Shown: piece by piece, positions 36,865 through 45,946 of the stretch
How the letters are laid out: the number at the start of each line of letters is the position of its first letter
How positions within the stretch are numbered: position 1 is the first letter of the stretch
NCBI RefSeq assembly: GCF_002085925.2
Contig: NZ_CP053562.1
Span: forward strand, 290,001-354,000
Source: Thioclava electrotropha
Lineage (GTDB): Bacteria > Pseudomonadota > Alphaproteobacteria > Rhodobacterales > Rhodobacteraceae
Length of the DNA: 64,000 nt
Direction: 5' to 3'
Made by a program: the position numbers and the translations under genes
Notes under the pieces: model-generated
What the model was told of the DNA's origin: nothing
The model's input: only the letters and a program-made list of their open reading frames with translations
Databases searched by the model: none

Positions 36865-37662
36865 ATGACGATCGATCAGTACCGGCTTGAGGAAGAGCCG
36901 ACCTACCACCCGAGCGGCGACGAGGTGGCCTTCTACGAATCCGCCTATGCGGCGCGCTTGCCGGTGATGCTCAAGGGGCCGACCGGTTGCGGCAAGACCC
37001 GCTTCGTCGAGCATATGGCATGGCGTCTGGGCAAGCCGCTCATCACGGTGTCCTGCCACGAGGACATGACCGCCTCGGATCTTGTCGGGCGCTTCCTGCT
37101 CGGCCCCGAAGGCACCCATTGGCAGGATGGGCCGCTCACGATGGCGGTGCGTCACGGCGCGATCTGCTATCTCGACGAGGTGGTCGAGGCGCGTCAGGAC
37201 ACGACGGTGGTGATCCATTCGCTGACCGATGATCGCCGGATTCTGCCGCTCGAGAAGAAGGGCGAACTCGTCCATGCGCATCCCGATTTCCAGCTCGTGA
37301 TCTCCTACAATCCCGGCTACCAGAGCGTTCTCAAAGACCTCAAGGAATCCACGAAGCAACGCTTCAGCGCGGTCGATTTCACCTATCCGATGGCCTCGGT
37401 CGAGGCTTCCATCGTGGCGTCCGAGGCGGATATCGCCGCCGACATCGCCGACAAGCTTGTGAAGATCGCCGAGAAGTCGCGGCATCTGCGCGGGCAGGGG
37501 CTCGAGGAAGGGGCGTCCACGCGGATGCTCATCCATGCCGGTCGCCTCATAAAGACGGGCATGACGCTGACCGACGCCTGCAAACATGCGATCATCGTTC
37601 CCATCACGGATGACCCGGATATGCGCGGTGCGCTCGATGCGGTCGTCGATGCCTGTGCCTGA
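36865..37662 (+). CDS. MoxR-type AAA+ ATPase (NorQ/CbbQ/AmiB-like)
   Basis: The protein has 265 residues. Walker A is [17 protein letters not shown], Walker [12 protein letters not shown], and sensor 1 [10 protein letters not shown], as in the NorQ/CbbQ/GvpN group. These ATPases work with a VWA partner to activate metal or multimeric enzymes. In Pseudomonas amiB, an ATPase gene, lies right after amiE; this gene is in the same place. The VWA gene at 37649/37667 follows directly. Confidence 0.9.
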   Translation: MTIDQYRLEEEPTYHPSGDEVAFYESAYAARLPVMLKGPTGCGKTRFVEHMAWRLGKPLITVSCHEDMTASDLVGRFLLGPEGTHWQDGPLTMAVRHGAICYLDEVVEARQDTTVVIHSLTDDRRILPLEKKGELVHAHPDFQLVISYNPGYQSVLKDLKESTKQRFSAVDFTYPMASVEASIVASEADIAADIADKLVKIAEKSRHLRGQGLEEGASTRMLIHAGRLIKTGMTLTDACKHAIIVPITDDPDMRGALDAVVDACA

Positions 37663-37666
37663 CAGC

Positions 37667-39898
37667 ATGAATGTCGAAGCCACCCCTGACCTGCCGGGCG
37701 CGATCCGCAGCGCCTTCTCGGCGCCCGAGATAGCCGACTGGCTGCGGGCGCGCGAACGGCTTCGGGGCGCGGGATACGGGCGGACGGTCCCCCGCGCCTA
37801 TGAGCGCAGTTCGCTGGCTCTTGCGCCGAAACTCGGGGCGGGGCCGACGATCGCCTTGGCAAAGCTCGTGTCCCATGTCGCGATCCGGGTCTCGCCCCGC
37901 GCGGCGGAGCGCGTCTGCACTGCGGCGGACACGGTCGCGCAGAGATACGAGCCGGAGGAGTTCACGGCGTGGCTCGCGCTGATGACGCGGATCACCACGC
38001 AAGCGCCGGAGTCCGTGTATCCCTTTCTCGATAATTTGGAACGGCTTGTTGGGCGGCTCTCCGAACAGGCGCTCGAGGACTGGGTGGCGACCGGATTGCG
38101 TCTGGCGGGGCGCGATGCCGACAAGCGAAGCGCCTATTTCTCCTTGCAGACCGCCGAGGCGCAGCGCGCGCTTGAACACGAAAGCGGAGAGCAAAGCTTC
38201 TACGATCACGAGCGCCGGTTGCGGGCCTATCTCACGGCGATTTCCGGCGCGACCCCGCCGCTGCGCGTCGCGCCCACGGGCATGGGAGAGAAAGCCGCGC
38301 GGCGGGTGTCCTTCGCGGGCAATGTCATTCTCGTGCCGCCCAGCTTGCCCGGCTATCGCGGCGAGACGGAGCCCCTGTTCCGCGCCGCGCTCGCCCATAT
38401 CGGGGCGCATATCAACTTCACCAAAACCCGTTTCGAAATCGGGCAGCTCAAGCCGCTTCAGATGGCGGTCGTGTCTCTGATCGAGGATGCGCGGGTCGAG
38501 GAACTGGCGGCGCAGGAAATGCCCGGGTTGCGCAGGCTCTGGCAAGGCTTTCACGTCGCCCAACCCGGCGGGCTACCGACCGCGCCCAGCCTGTTCGCAC
38601 GGCTGGCGCGGGCGCTGATCGATCCCGATTTCGACGATCCCGACGGGTGGGTTCAGAAAGGCCGCCGGATGTTCATGGAGGCGCGCGAGCGCTGGGCCGA
38701 TCCGGCGATCAGCCGCGAGATCGGCAATCTGCTGGGCAACGATCTCGGGCAGCTTCGCGTGCAGTTCAACGCGAAGGATTACGTGGTTCAGCCCGCCTAT
38801 CGCGACGACAATCTCGGTCTGTGGGCCCTCGACGAACCGCCCCCGGAAGAGGCGCAGACCCTCGAAGTTCAGGTCGATACCGTGCAGCTGCGTCGCTCCG
38901 AGCCGACCCCGGGTGCGGTCAAGCAATCGCAACAGCAGGAGCAGACCGAAAGCGACAGGGTCGAGAAGGTCGCCCCCGTGACCGAGGACGCCGAGGAGGG
39001 GCGGGCGGTCGCCTCCTATCCCGAATACGACTACGAGATCGGTCGGGAACGCGCGAATTGGACGGTGGTCAAGGAATACCCCGCGACGCCGGGCAATCGC
39101 CGCTTCTGGCAGGAGTTGCAGGACGCGCAGGGGCCGCTTCTGTCGCGCATCACCGGTCTTGTGCGCTCGGCGCAGATCGGGCGCGCGCGCCGGGAGAAAC
39201 GGCAGGCGGAGGGAGAAGTGCTCGATCTCGACGCCTGTATCGAGGCGGCGACGGCCCTGCGGGCGGGCGAGTTTCCCGATCATCGCCTCTACGAGCGGCA
39301 GGCCCCGCCGACGCGCGATCTCGCGGTCAGCCTGCTCCTTGATATCTCGCAATCGACCGCCGATCTCGTCCCCGGAACGCAGCATCGCATTCTGGACATG
39401 GAGCGCGATGCGACGGCGGTTCTCGCCCATGCGATGAACGAAATCGGCGACCCTTTCGCGATCAACGCTTTCTGCTCGGCCGGGCGCGAAGACGTGCGCG
39501 TCGTTGCGGTGAAGCGGTTCTCCGACGCGTTGGATGAAGAGACGGGTTCGGCGCTGTCGGGCCTGAAGCCGGGCTATTCGACGCGGCTCGGGGCCGCCCT
39601 GCGCCATGCCGGGAAGGACCTCGCGCAGGTGCCGCGGCATCGTCGCCTGCTGCTGTTGATCACCGACGGCGAGCCCTCGGATATCGACTCGCCCGACCCG
39701 GACTATCTTGTCCGCGACGCGCAGCGCGCCGTTCGCAGCCTGAGCGCGCTGGGGATCGATGTCTTCTGCGTGGGGCTCGGGCCGCGAAACAAGGAGCAGG
39801 AGGCCGCGATTTTCGGGCGCAACGGGTTCATCCAGATCGACGAGCTGAGCACGCTGCCGGACAAGCTTTTGTCGCTCTATCTCCGGCTGACCCGGTAA
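37667..39898 (+). CDS. VWA-domain protein (NorD/CbbO-like)
   Basis: The protein has 743 residues from the ATG at 37667; an ATG at 37649 overlapping the previous gene is also possible. The first 450 residues are Ala/Arg-rich helical repeats. The C-terminal von Willebrand A domain has the metal site DISQSTADL (DxSxS) and LLLITDGEPSDID. This is the architecture of NorD and CbbO, which partner NorQ/CbbQ-type ATPases. Here it probably helps assemble or activate the amidase or the transporter. A bidirectional terminator follows. Confidence 0.9.
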   Translation: MNVEATPDLPGAIRSAFSAPEIADWLRARERLRGAGYGRTVPRAYERSSLALAPKLGAGPTIALAKLVSHVAIRVSPRAAERVCTAADTVAQRYEPEEFTAWLALMTRITTQAPESVYPFLDNLERLVGRLSEQALEDWVATGLRLAGRDADKRSAYFSLQTAEAQRALEHESGEQSFYDHERRLRAYLTAISGATPPLRVAPTGMGEKAARRVSFAGNVILVPPSLPGYRGETEPLFRAALAHIGAHINFTKTRFEIGQLKPLQMAVVSLIEDARVEELAAQEMPGLRRLWQGFHVAQPGGLPTAPSLFARLARALIDPDFDDPDGWVQKGRRMFMEARERWADPAISREIGNLLGNDLGQLRVQFNAKDYVVQPAYRDDNLGLWALDEPPPEEAQTLEVQVDTVQLRRSEPTPGAVKQSQQQEQTESDRVEKVAPVTEDAEEGRAVASYPEYDYEIGRERANWTVVKEYPATPGNRRFWQELQDAQGPLLSRITGLVRSAQIGRARREKRQAEGEVLDLDACIEAATALRAGEFPDHRLYERQAPPTRDLAVSLLLDISQSTADLVPGTQHRILDMERDATAVLAHAMNEIGDPFAINAFCSAGREDVRVVAVKRFSDALDEETGSALSGLKPGYSTRLGAALRHAGKDLAQVPRHRRLLLLITDGEPSDIDSPDPDYLVRDAQRAVRSLSALGIDVFCVGLGPRNKEQEAAIFGRNGFIQIDELSTLPDKLLSLYLRLTR

Positions 39899-39934
39899 CG
39901 GGGCGCTGACCCCGGCGCTTCTGAGAGCATATGA

Positions 39935-39962
39935 AAAAGGCCCGCATCGCTGCGGGCCTTTT
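39935..39962. terminator. Bidirectional terminator
   Basis: AAAAGGCCCGCA-TCGC-TGCGGGCCTTTT (39935-39962) is a perfect 12-bp stem with U-runs in both orientations. It separates the amide operon (plus) from the RNA helicase gene (minus). Confidence 0.95.
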
Positions 39963-39976
39963 GCAAAATCATACCA

Positions 39977-41899
39977 TCACTTGCGCGGCTTCTTCGGGCC
40001 GCCGGGCTTGGGCTTCCCGCCTTTGCCCGGATGCGGCCCTTTGCCGGGGCCCGCATATTTCGCGCGGGGCTTCTTACCCTTCGGGGCAGCACCGCCTTCG
40101 GGCTTGGGCTTGCGTTTCTTCGGCGGGATGTCCGCGAGGGCTGCGAACACGGCCTCGTCGTCGGGGCTCCAACCGCTCGTCTTCGCACTCTCTTCCGGGG
40201 CGTCGTCGCGCGGTGCCTTGGGCGGGCCCTTGCGATGGGGCGCCTTGTTTGGGCGCTCGCCACGGTCGCCGCGTTCCGGTTTGCCATGCGGCTTGTCGGC
40301 GCGGCGCTTTTTCGGGGGCGGTCCGAAATCAGGTTCACCGTTCAGGGCGCGGGCCTTGATCTCATCGGAGAGCTCGCCATCGGGACCAAGCGAGGCCGCG
40401 AATTTCGCGACGCTCTTCTCGGCGATCTCAACGAAGGTCTCGTCATCGCGCACGCGGATCGCACCGATCGACGATTTGTCGAGATCGGCATGGCGGCGCA
40501 GCAAGGGCAGCAGCCAGCGCGGCTCGGCCCGGTCATTGCGCCCGACCGAGAGCGTGAACCAACGGCTCGGGCCGAATTCCTGGCGCTCGGACTGGCCCTT
40601 GGTGTCGGGCGGCAGCAGATCCTCGGGCGGGGCGTTGCGCGATTGCTGCAGCCGCAGGAAAGCGGCGGCGACAGCCTCGGCCCCGTGCCGGTCGAGCAGC
40701 TTGCGCGCAAACGCTGCCTGATCCTCGCTGACCGGCTCGCGCCAATCGGGATCGGTCAGCAGACGTTCTTCATCGCGCGCAATGATCGACTCGGCCGACG
40801 GCGGCACGCTCCATTCGGCGTTGATCTTCGCGAATTTCAGCAGACGCTCGGCACGTTTGACCATGCGCGGGGGCACGATCAGCGCGGACATCCCCTTGCG
40901 CCCGGCGCGGCCCGTCCGGCCCGAACGGTGCAGCAGGCTTTCGGGGTTTTGCGGCAGATCGGCATGGATGACGAGGCTCAGGTTCGGCAGGTCGATGCCG
41001 CGCGCGGCCACATCGGTCGCCACGCAGACCCGTGCCCGCCCGTCGCGCATCGCCTGCAGGGCGTGGCTGCGTTCGGCTTGGCTCAGTTCACCCGACAGCG
41101 TCACGACCGAGAGGCCGCGATTGCCGAGACGCGCGCTGAGATGGTTCACCGCCGCGCGGGTGTTGGCGAAAACGATGGCGCTTTCGTCATGGTGATAGCG
41201 CAGCAGGTTGAAGATCGCATGATCGCTATCCGAGGCCGCAACCTTCAGTGCCTTGTAGGCGATGTCGGAGTGCTGCTGCGCGGTGTTGATCGTCGAAATG
41301 CGCTGCGCGTCGTTCTGGAACTGCTCGGCCAGCTTCGCGATCATCGGCGAAACGGTGGCCGAGAACAGCAGCGTGCGCCGCTCTTCCGTGGCGGAGCCGA
41401 GGATGAATTCGAGGTCTTCGCGGAAGCCCAGATCGAGCATCTCGTCGGCCTCGTCGAGCACGACCGCGCGGATGTCGCTCAGATCGAGCGCGCCGCGGCG
41501 GATATGGTCACTCAGGCGACCGGGCGTGCCGACCACGATATGCGTGCCGCGTTCGAGGGCGCGGCGTTCCTGCCGCGGGTCCATGCCGCCGACGCAGGAG
41601 CTGACGATGGCGCCGGTCTTGGCGTAGAGCCAGCGCAATTCCTGCATGACCTGAAAGGCGAGTTCCCGCGTGGGGGCCACGACGAGTGCAAGCGGCGTGC
41701 CAGCCGGGCCGAAGCTTTCGGCCTCGCCCAACAGGGTCGGGGCGATCGCGAGACCGAAGCCGACCGTTTTACCCGAGCCGGTCTGGGCAGAGACCAGCAG
41801 GTCCTTGCCCTCCAGCGCGGGATCGGTCACCGCGTCCTGCACGGGAGTGAGAGTGTCGTAGCCGCGCTCGGCGAGCGCTGCGGAAAGGGAGGGGATCAT
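39977..41899 (-). CDS. DEAD-box ATP-dependent RNA helicase (DeaD-like)
   Basis: The protein has 640 residues from the ATG at 41899; a TTG 15 bases upstream is possible. The helicase motifs are in order: Q-motif TPVQDAV, AQTGSGKT, PTRELAFQ, VLDEADEMLD, SAT, VATDVAARGID and HRSGRTGRAG. A C-terminal DbpA-like RNA-binding domain (near residues 455-525) is followed by a long Lys/Pro/Gly-rich tail. It unwinds RNA in ribosome assembly and mRNA decay, notably in the cold. It is a typical housekeeping gene. Confidence 0.93.
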   Translation of the reverse strand: MIPSLSAALAERGYDTLTPVQDAVTDPALEGKDLLVSAQTGSGKTVGFGLAIAPTLLGEAESFGPAGTPLALVVAPTRELAFQVMQELRWLYAKTGAIVSSCVGGMDPRQERRALERGTHIVVGTPGRLSDHIRRGALDLSDIRAVVLDEADEMLDLGFREDLEFILGSATEERRTLLFSATVSPMIAKLAEQFQNDAQRISTINTAQQHSDIAYKALKVAASDSDHAIFNLLRYHHDESAIVFANTRAAVNHLSARLGNRGLSVVTLSGELSQAERSHALQAMRDGRARVCVATDVAARGIDLPNLSLVIHADLPQNPESLLHRSGRTGRAGRKGMSALIVPPRMVKRAERLLKFAKINAEWSVPPSAESIIARDEERLLTDPDWREPVSEDQAAFARKLLDRHGAEAVAAAFLRLQQSRNAPPEDLLPPDTKGQSERQEFGPSRWFTLSVGRNDRAEPRWLLPLLRRHADLDKSSIGAIRVRDDETFVEIAEKSVAKFAASLGPDGELSDEIKARALNGEPDFGPPPKKRRADKPHGKPERGDRGERPNKAPHRKGPPKAPRDDAPEESAKTSGWSPDDEAVFAALADIPPKKRKPKPEGGAAPKGKKPRAKYAGPGKGPHPGKGGKPKPGGPKKPRK

Positions 41900-42041
41900 C
41901 GGAAAGTCGTCCAAGCAATGACGTAAGGGACGGGCCGCTCTGCTCTGGCAGCCCGTGCGGAAGGCGCCTGCATAACGGTCCCTGCGGCAAATGTATATTG
42001 CCTATTTGGGGAATCCGCCCGTTATGGGCAATAATTCTTGG

Positions 42042-43070
42042 TCAGGCGAGGACTTGCAGCACCACCGCCGAGGCGTAGATCGCGACCAGCAGGAGGCTCT
42101 CGATCCCGATCCGGGCCGGCCCGTCCTTCTGGCGCAGGATCAACCCGCCGAGCAGCACGCCCGTCATCATCAGTCCCGTCGCGAGCCAGTAGAGGTCCGA
42201 CATCGAGACCGCGTGATACAGCGAGCCGTCGCGATAGGCCCCGTCCGAGAAGACGAGGAATAGCGTGTCGAAGGTGTTGCCGCCGATGATCCCGCCAATG
42301 GCCAGTTGCAGCGCGCCGCGACGGACAGCCGTCAGCGTCGTCACCAGCTCGGGCAGCGAGGTCACGACCGCCGTCAGCAGCGCGCCCACCAGCGAGGAGC
42401 TGAGACTGAAGCGGGTGACGAATTCCTGCCCGGCCTGCGAAATGACCCAACCGCTGAGGCCCATGATGACGACGAGGCCCATGAAGACGATGATCGGCCC
42501 GCGCGGCGAGCGGTTCGCTTCCTCCTCGTCTTCGGGTTCGTCACGGCGCGTCTCGCGGGTTTCGACCGGTTTCCACATTGGGGTTTCCGAAACCTGGGTC
42601 GCGAGTTTCGTGCCGCCGAGATAGGCGAGGAACAGCACCACCGAGGCCGGGCTGATCCCCCAGATCGAGATGTCGGGTGCAGCGGTCGCGGCGAGCGGGA
42701 TCGATAGCAGCACGATCAGCATCACCGCCTGAAAGAGGTTCGCAGGCTCTGCCGCGGAATGTTCGAGATTGGCGCGCCTGTGCAGCATGTCGGCGAGCGC
42801 CAGAAAGAAGGTCTGCGCGGCGATCCCGCCCACCGCGTTGGAAAAGGCGAAACTCGCATCGCCCTGTGCGGCGACCGAGACCGAGACGACGATCCCCGAC
42901 AGCGACGTCGCGGCCCCCAGCACGATCCCGCCCGCCAGCGCCTCGCCCATCCGCGTGCGATCCGCGATCACATCGGCCAGCCCGGTCGCCTTGATGGAGG
43001 AGATGACGACGATCAGTCCGGCGATGGCAAATACGCCGAGCAGAAGCGGGGTCGAAAGAGAGGCGATCAT
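42042..43070 (-). CDS. Sodium/calcium exchanger family membrane protein
   Basis: The protein has 342 residues from the ATG at 43070 with CGGAG in front; the frame open to 43205 has no site. About ten helices occur in two halves. The alpha repeats are seen as GAATSLSGIVVSVSVAAQGD and TSLPELVTTLTAVRRGALQL, then IGGIIGGNTFDTL. An acidic hydrophilic loop (ETRRDEPEDEEEANRS) lies in the middle. It is probably a Ca2+/cation antiporter; the transported ion is inferred. Confidence 0.8.
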   Translation of the reverse strand: MIASLSTPLLLGVFAIAGLIVVISSIKATGLADVIADRTRMGEALAGGIVLGAATSLSGIVVSVSVAAQGDASFAFSNAVGGIAAQTFFLALADMLHRRANLEHSAAEPANLFQAVMLIVLLSIPLAATAAPDISIWGISPASVVLFLAYLGGTKLATQVSETPMWKPVETRETRRDEPEDEEEANRSPRGPIIVFMGLVVIMGLSGWVISQAGQEFVTRFSLSSSLVGALLTAVVTSLPELVTTLTAVRRGALQLAIGGIIGGNTFDTLFLVFSDGAYRDGSLYHAVSMSDLYWLATGLMMTGVLLGGLILRQKDGPARIGIESLLLVAIYASAVVLQVLA

Positions 43071-43226
43071 GAAGGCTCCGGGGTCGCTGTTCGAAAGGCA
43101 ACCGCGCTGCGCGCTCACGGTTCCGTTAAGAGGGCGGCGGCTGGGCGCCTCTGCAAAGGGCTGGGGAGTCGACATGCCCGAAAGAGACGTTAGGGTCGGC
43201 GCCAATCAGCGCGCGGGAGGACAAGC

Positions 43227-44663
43227 ATGTTTATCGGATTGGATCTGGGCACATCGGGGCTGAAGGGGCTCTTGATCGACGAGGCGCAGCGCGTGGTCGC
43301 CGAGGCGACGCATCCGCTCACCGTCTCGCGCCCGCAGGAGGGCTGGTCGGAACAGGATCCCGCCGAATGGATCGCGGCGATGGAGGCGGTGCTCGGCGCG
43401 CTCGCGCAGCACGATCTGTCGGCGGTGCGCGGGATCGGGCTTTCGGGGCATATGCACGGCGCGACGCTGCTCGATGCGCAGGACGCGGTGCTGCGGCCCT
43501 GCATCCTGTGGAACGACACCCGCGCCTATCGCGAGGCGGCGGCGCTCGACGCGGATCCGCAATTCCGCGAGATCAGCGGCAATATCGTCTTCCCCGGCTT
43601 TACTGCGCCGAAACTTGTCTGGCTCGCCAAGCACGAGCCGGAGCGTTTCGCGAAAGTGGCGAAAGTGCTGTTGCCGAAGGACTACCTGCGGCTCTGGCTG
43701 ACCGGAGAGCATGTCTCGGAGATGTCGGACGCCGCCGGGACGAGCTGGTTCGACACCGGCGCGCGCGACTGGTCGGATGCGCTGCTTGCGGCCACCGGGA
43801 TGCGGCGCGAGCAGATGCCGCGCCTCGTCGAGGGCTCGGACGTCTCCGGCACGCTGCGCCCGCAGATCGCGGCACGCTTTGGCCTCTCTGACACCGTCGT
43901 CGTTGCGGGCGGCGGGGGCGACAACGCGGCTTCGGGCGTGGGCGTCGGCGTCGTGGCGGCGGGACAGGCCTTCGTCTCGCTCGGCACCTCGGGGGTGCTG
44001 TTCGCCGCCGATGACGGCTATCGCCCCGATGCGGCGAGCGCGGTGCATAGCTTCTGTCACGCCCTGCCGCAGACATGGCACCAGATGGGGGTGGTGCTGG
44101 CCGCGACCGACGCGCTGAACTGGTATGCGCGGCTTCTGGAGAGCGACGCCAAGCAACTGACCGAGGGCCTCGGCCCGCTGCAGGCGCCGGGCAAGGCGCG
44201 GTTCCTGCCCTATCTCGGCGGCGAGCGCACGCCGCTCAACGATGCGGCGATCCGCGGCGCGTTCATCGGGCTTGAGCACGCAACCGATCGCGCCGCGACC
44301 ACGCGGGCCGTGCTCGAGGGGGTGAGCTTCGCGCTGCGCGATTGCCGCGATGCGCTGGCGGGAACTGGCACCCGGATCGAGACGCTGCTCGGCGTCGGGG
44401 GCGGCACGCGCTCGCGCTATTGGTGCGAGGCGATCGCGACCGCGCTCGACACGCCAGTGGCCCTGCCGGTGGCGGGCGATTATGGCGGCGCGTTCGGGGC
44501 GGCAAGGCTTGGGATGATGGCCGCGACGGGCGGCGGGTTGGACATCGCGGCGCCGCCGGAGATCGCCGCGACGATCGAGCCGGTCTCCGCGTTGCGCGAG
44601 GCGTTCGACGAAGGGTACGAGCGCTACCGTCAGGCCGGCGCTGCGCTGCGGGGTTTGACCTGA
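43227..44663 (+). CDS. xylB: Xylulokinase
   Basis: The protein has 478 residues of the FGGY kinase family. The N-terminal MFIGLDLGTSGLKGLLIDEA is the ATP-phosphate motif, and SGHMHGATLLDAQDAVLRPC, then ILWNDTRA, is typical of xylulokinases. It phosphorylates D-xylulose for entry into the pentose phosphate pathway. No xylA or xylose transporter is in the window; its convergent neighbour is an aldose epimerase, which fits sugar use. Confidence 0.9.
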   Translation: MFIGLDLGTSGLKGLLIDEAQRVVAEATHPLTVSRPQEGWSEQDPAEWIAAMEAVLGALAQHDLSAVRGIGLSGHMHGATLLDAQDAVLRPCILWNDTRAYREAAALDADPQFREISGNIVFPGFTAPKLVWLAKHEPERFAKVAKVLLPKDYLRLWLTGEHVSEMSDAAGTSWFDTGARDWSDALLAATGMRREQMPRLVEGSDVSGTLRPQIAARFGLSDTVVVAGGGGDNAASGVGVGVVAAGQAFVSLGTSGVLFAADDGYRPDAASAVHSFCHALPQTWHQMGVVLAATDALNWYARLLESDAKQLTEGLGPLQAPGKARFLPYLGGERTPLNDAAIRGAFIGLEHATDRAATTRAVLEGVSFALRDCRDALAGTGTRIETLLGVGGGTRSRYWCEAIATALDTPVALPVAGDYGGAFGAARLGMMAATGGGLDIAAPPEIAATIEPVSALREAFDEGYERYRQAGAALRGLT

Positions 44664-44674
44664 TCTACCTCGGG

Positions 44675-44697
44675 CCGCGCCGTGGCGATCGGCGCGG
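44675..44697. terminator. Candidate hairpin between convergent xylB and galM
   Basis: CCGCGCCG (44675-44682) pairs with CGGCGCGG (44690-44697) around TGGCGAT, in the 45-base gap between convergent genes. There is no U-tract, so termination efficiency is uncertain. Confidence 0.45.
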
Positions 44698-44708
44698 CGT
44701 CGCGGAGA

Positions 44709-45632
44709 TCAGCTCGAGAATTGCAGACGGATCCGGTTCACATATTCCACGCCCGGTCGCAGGATCGTCGAGGGGAACTCGGGGTGATTGGGCGCATCGG
44801 GCCAAGCTTGCGGCTCCAGGCAGATCGCGTTGAAGCTGTCGCCGGACGGCGCGGTGTAGACCTGCAATCCGGGCTGGTTGCTCAGCATGGTCATGCTGCG
44901 TCCGGAGGCCGGATCGCTCAGCACCGCCACCTCGCGCATCCCGCCGGAGCCGACGCAGAAATTGTGATCGAAGCCCGCGCCATCGGGCCCCAGCGCCGGG
45001 GCCGGTTCGCGGAAATCGAAGCGTGTGCCAGCCACGTCGCGCGGCCCGCCTACGGGGAGTTTCTCGCCATCAACCTCGAGAACCTGTTTTGCATTGAGCT
45101 TCAGTCGGTGGTCGGCGATCGAGCCGCCGCCCGCGAGATTGAAATACCCATGCGAGGTCAGAGACACCGGGCAAGCGCGATCACAGCACGCGCGGTAAGT
45201 GATGCTCAAAGTTTCTGGGTCCGATACCGCGAAGCTCACCTCCGCGACGAGATTTCCGGGGAAGCCCTGATCGCCATCCGGGCTTTCGAGCCGCAGTGTC
45301 GCCGCGTTGATCCAATGCGCGACAACGGTCCAGTCGCATTGGTCGAACCCCTTGCCACCGCCGTGAAGGCAGTTCCCACCTTCGTTCGCATCTAGCTGGA
45401 ACTGCTCGCCATCGAGCGTGAATTGCGCTCCGGCGATGCGGTTGGCATAGCGCCCGATCGTCGCCCCGTGGAAATCGCGTGTCTTCTGTTTCGGGTCGGG
45501 GCCGATGAGAAGCTCGACCGGACCGTCGTCGCTTGGCAGCACAACGCTTGTCAGTCGCGCGCCCTTTGGATCGATGCGCACCAGCATCCCTGATGCAAGC
45601 CCGATCTCCAGTTCTGATTCGTGATCGAACAT
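44709..45632 (-). CDS. galM: Aldose 1-epimerase
   Basis: The protein has 307 residues. TIGRYANRIAGAQFTLDGEQ at the start and the motifs LHGGGKGFDQCDW, SLTSHGYFNLAG and DHNFCVG give the catalytic His and Glu region of galactose mutarotases. It interconverts alpha and beta anomers of hexoses or pentoses. It faces xylB, so both may serve one sugar pathway. There is no signal peptide, so it is cytosolic. Confidence 0.9.
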   Translation of the reverse strand: MFDHESELEIGLASGMLVRIDPKGARLTSVVLPSDDGPVELLIGPDPKQKTRDFHGATIGRYANRIAGAQFTLDGEQFQLDANEGGNCLHGGGKGFDQCDWTVVAHWINAATLRLESPDGDQGFPGNLVAEVSFAVSDPETLSITYRACCDRACPVSLTSHGYFNLAGGGSIADHRLKLNAKQVLEVDGEKLPVGGPRDVAGTRFDFREPAPALGPDGAGFDHNFCVGSGGMREVAVLSDPASGRSMTMLSNQPGLQVYTAPSGDSFNAICLEPQAWPDAPNHPEFPSTILRPGVEYVNRIRLQFSS

Positions 45633-45946
45633 GCTGTGTCCTGTCCGTTTCTCGACGAGGCTAACCTAGCGTAACCCTCTCTTCACGTTATGACTTTAAT
45701 CTCGATCAATACCTGAGGCGAGTTAGCTACATCGCCACTTTCAGCGCTTTGGGCGCGGGCCGCACATCCCGAGCCACATCATACCCAACGCAATTGTTCC
45801 TTAAAAGTTTCGTGATGAGCACGCGGAATCTTGTGTGCAGAGGTATTCATGCTCGATTTTGCGCGAAAATTCATTATATCTGGCAATAACGAAAGTTAAC
45901 GCGCCTTTTGGTGCACAAGCGACAGGCGCTAGCGGGAGTACGCAAA
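45633..45946. other. Intergenic region between galM and glpD
   Basis: I see no gene in 314 bases. It is AT-rich towards 45800-45900 and must carry the divergent promoters of galM and glpD. GGGAG at 45934-45938 is the glpD ribosome site. Confidence 0.5.

Noticed and set aside
40031-41926. 631-codon open frame on the plus strand
   Set aside because: It is antisense to the DEAD-box helicase with all motifs intact on the minus strand.
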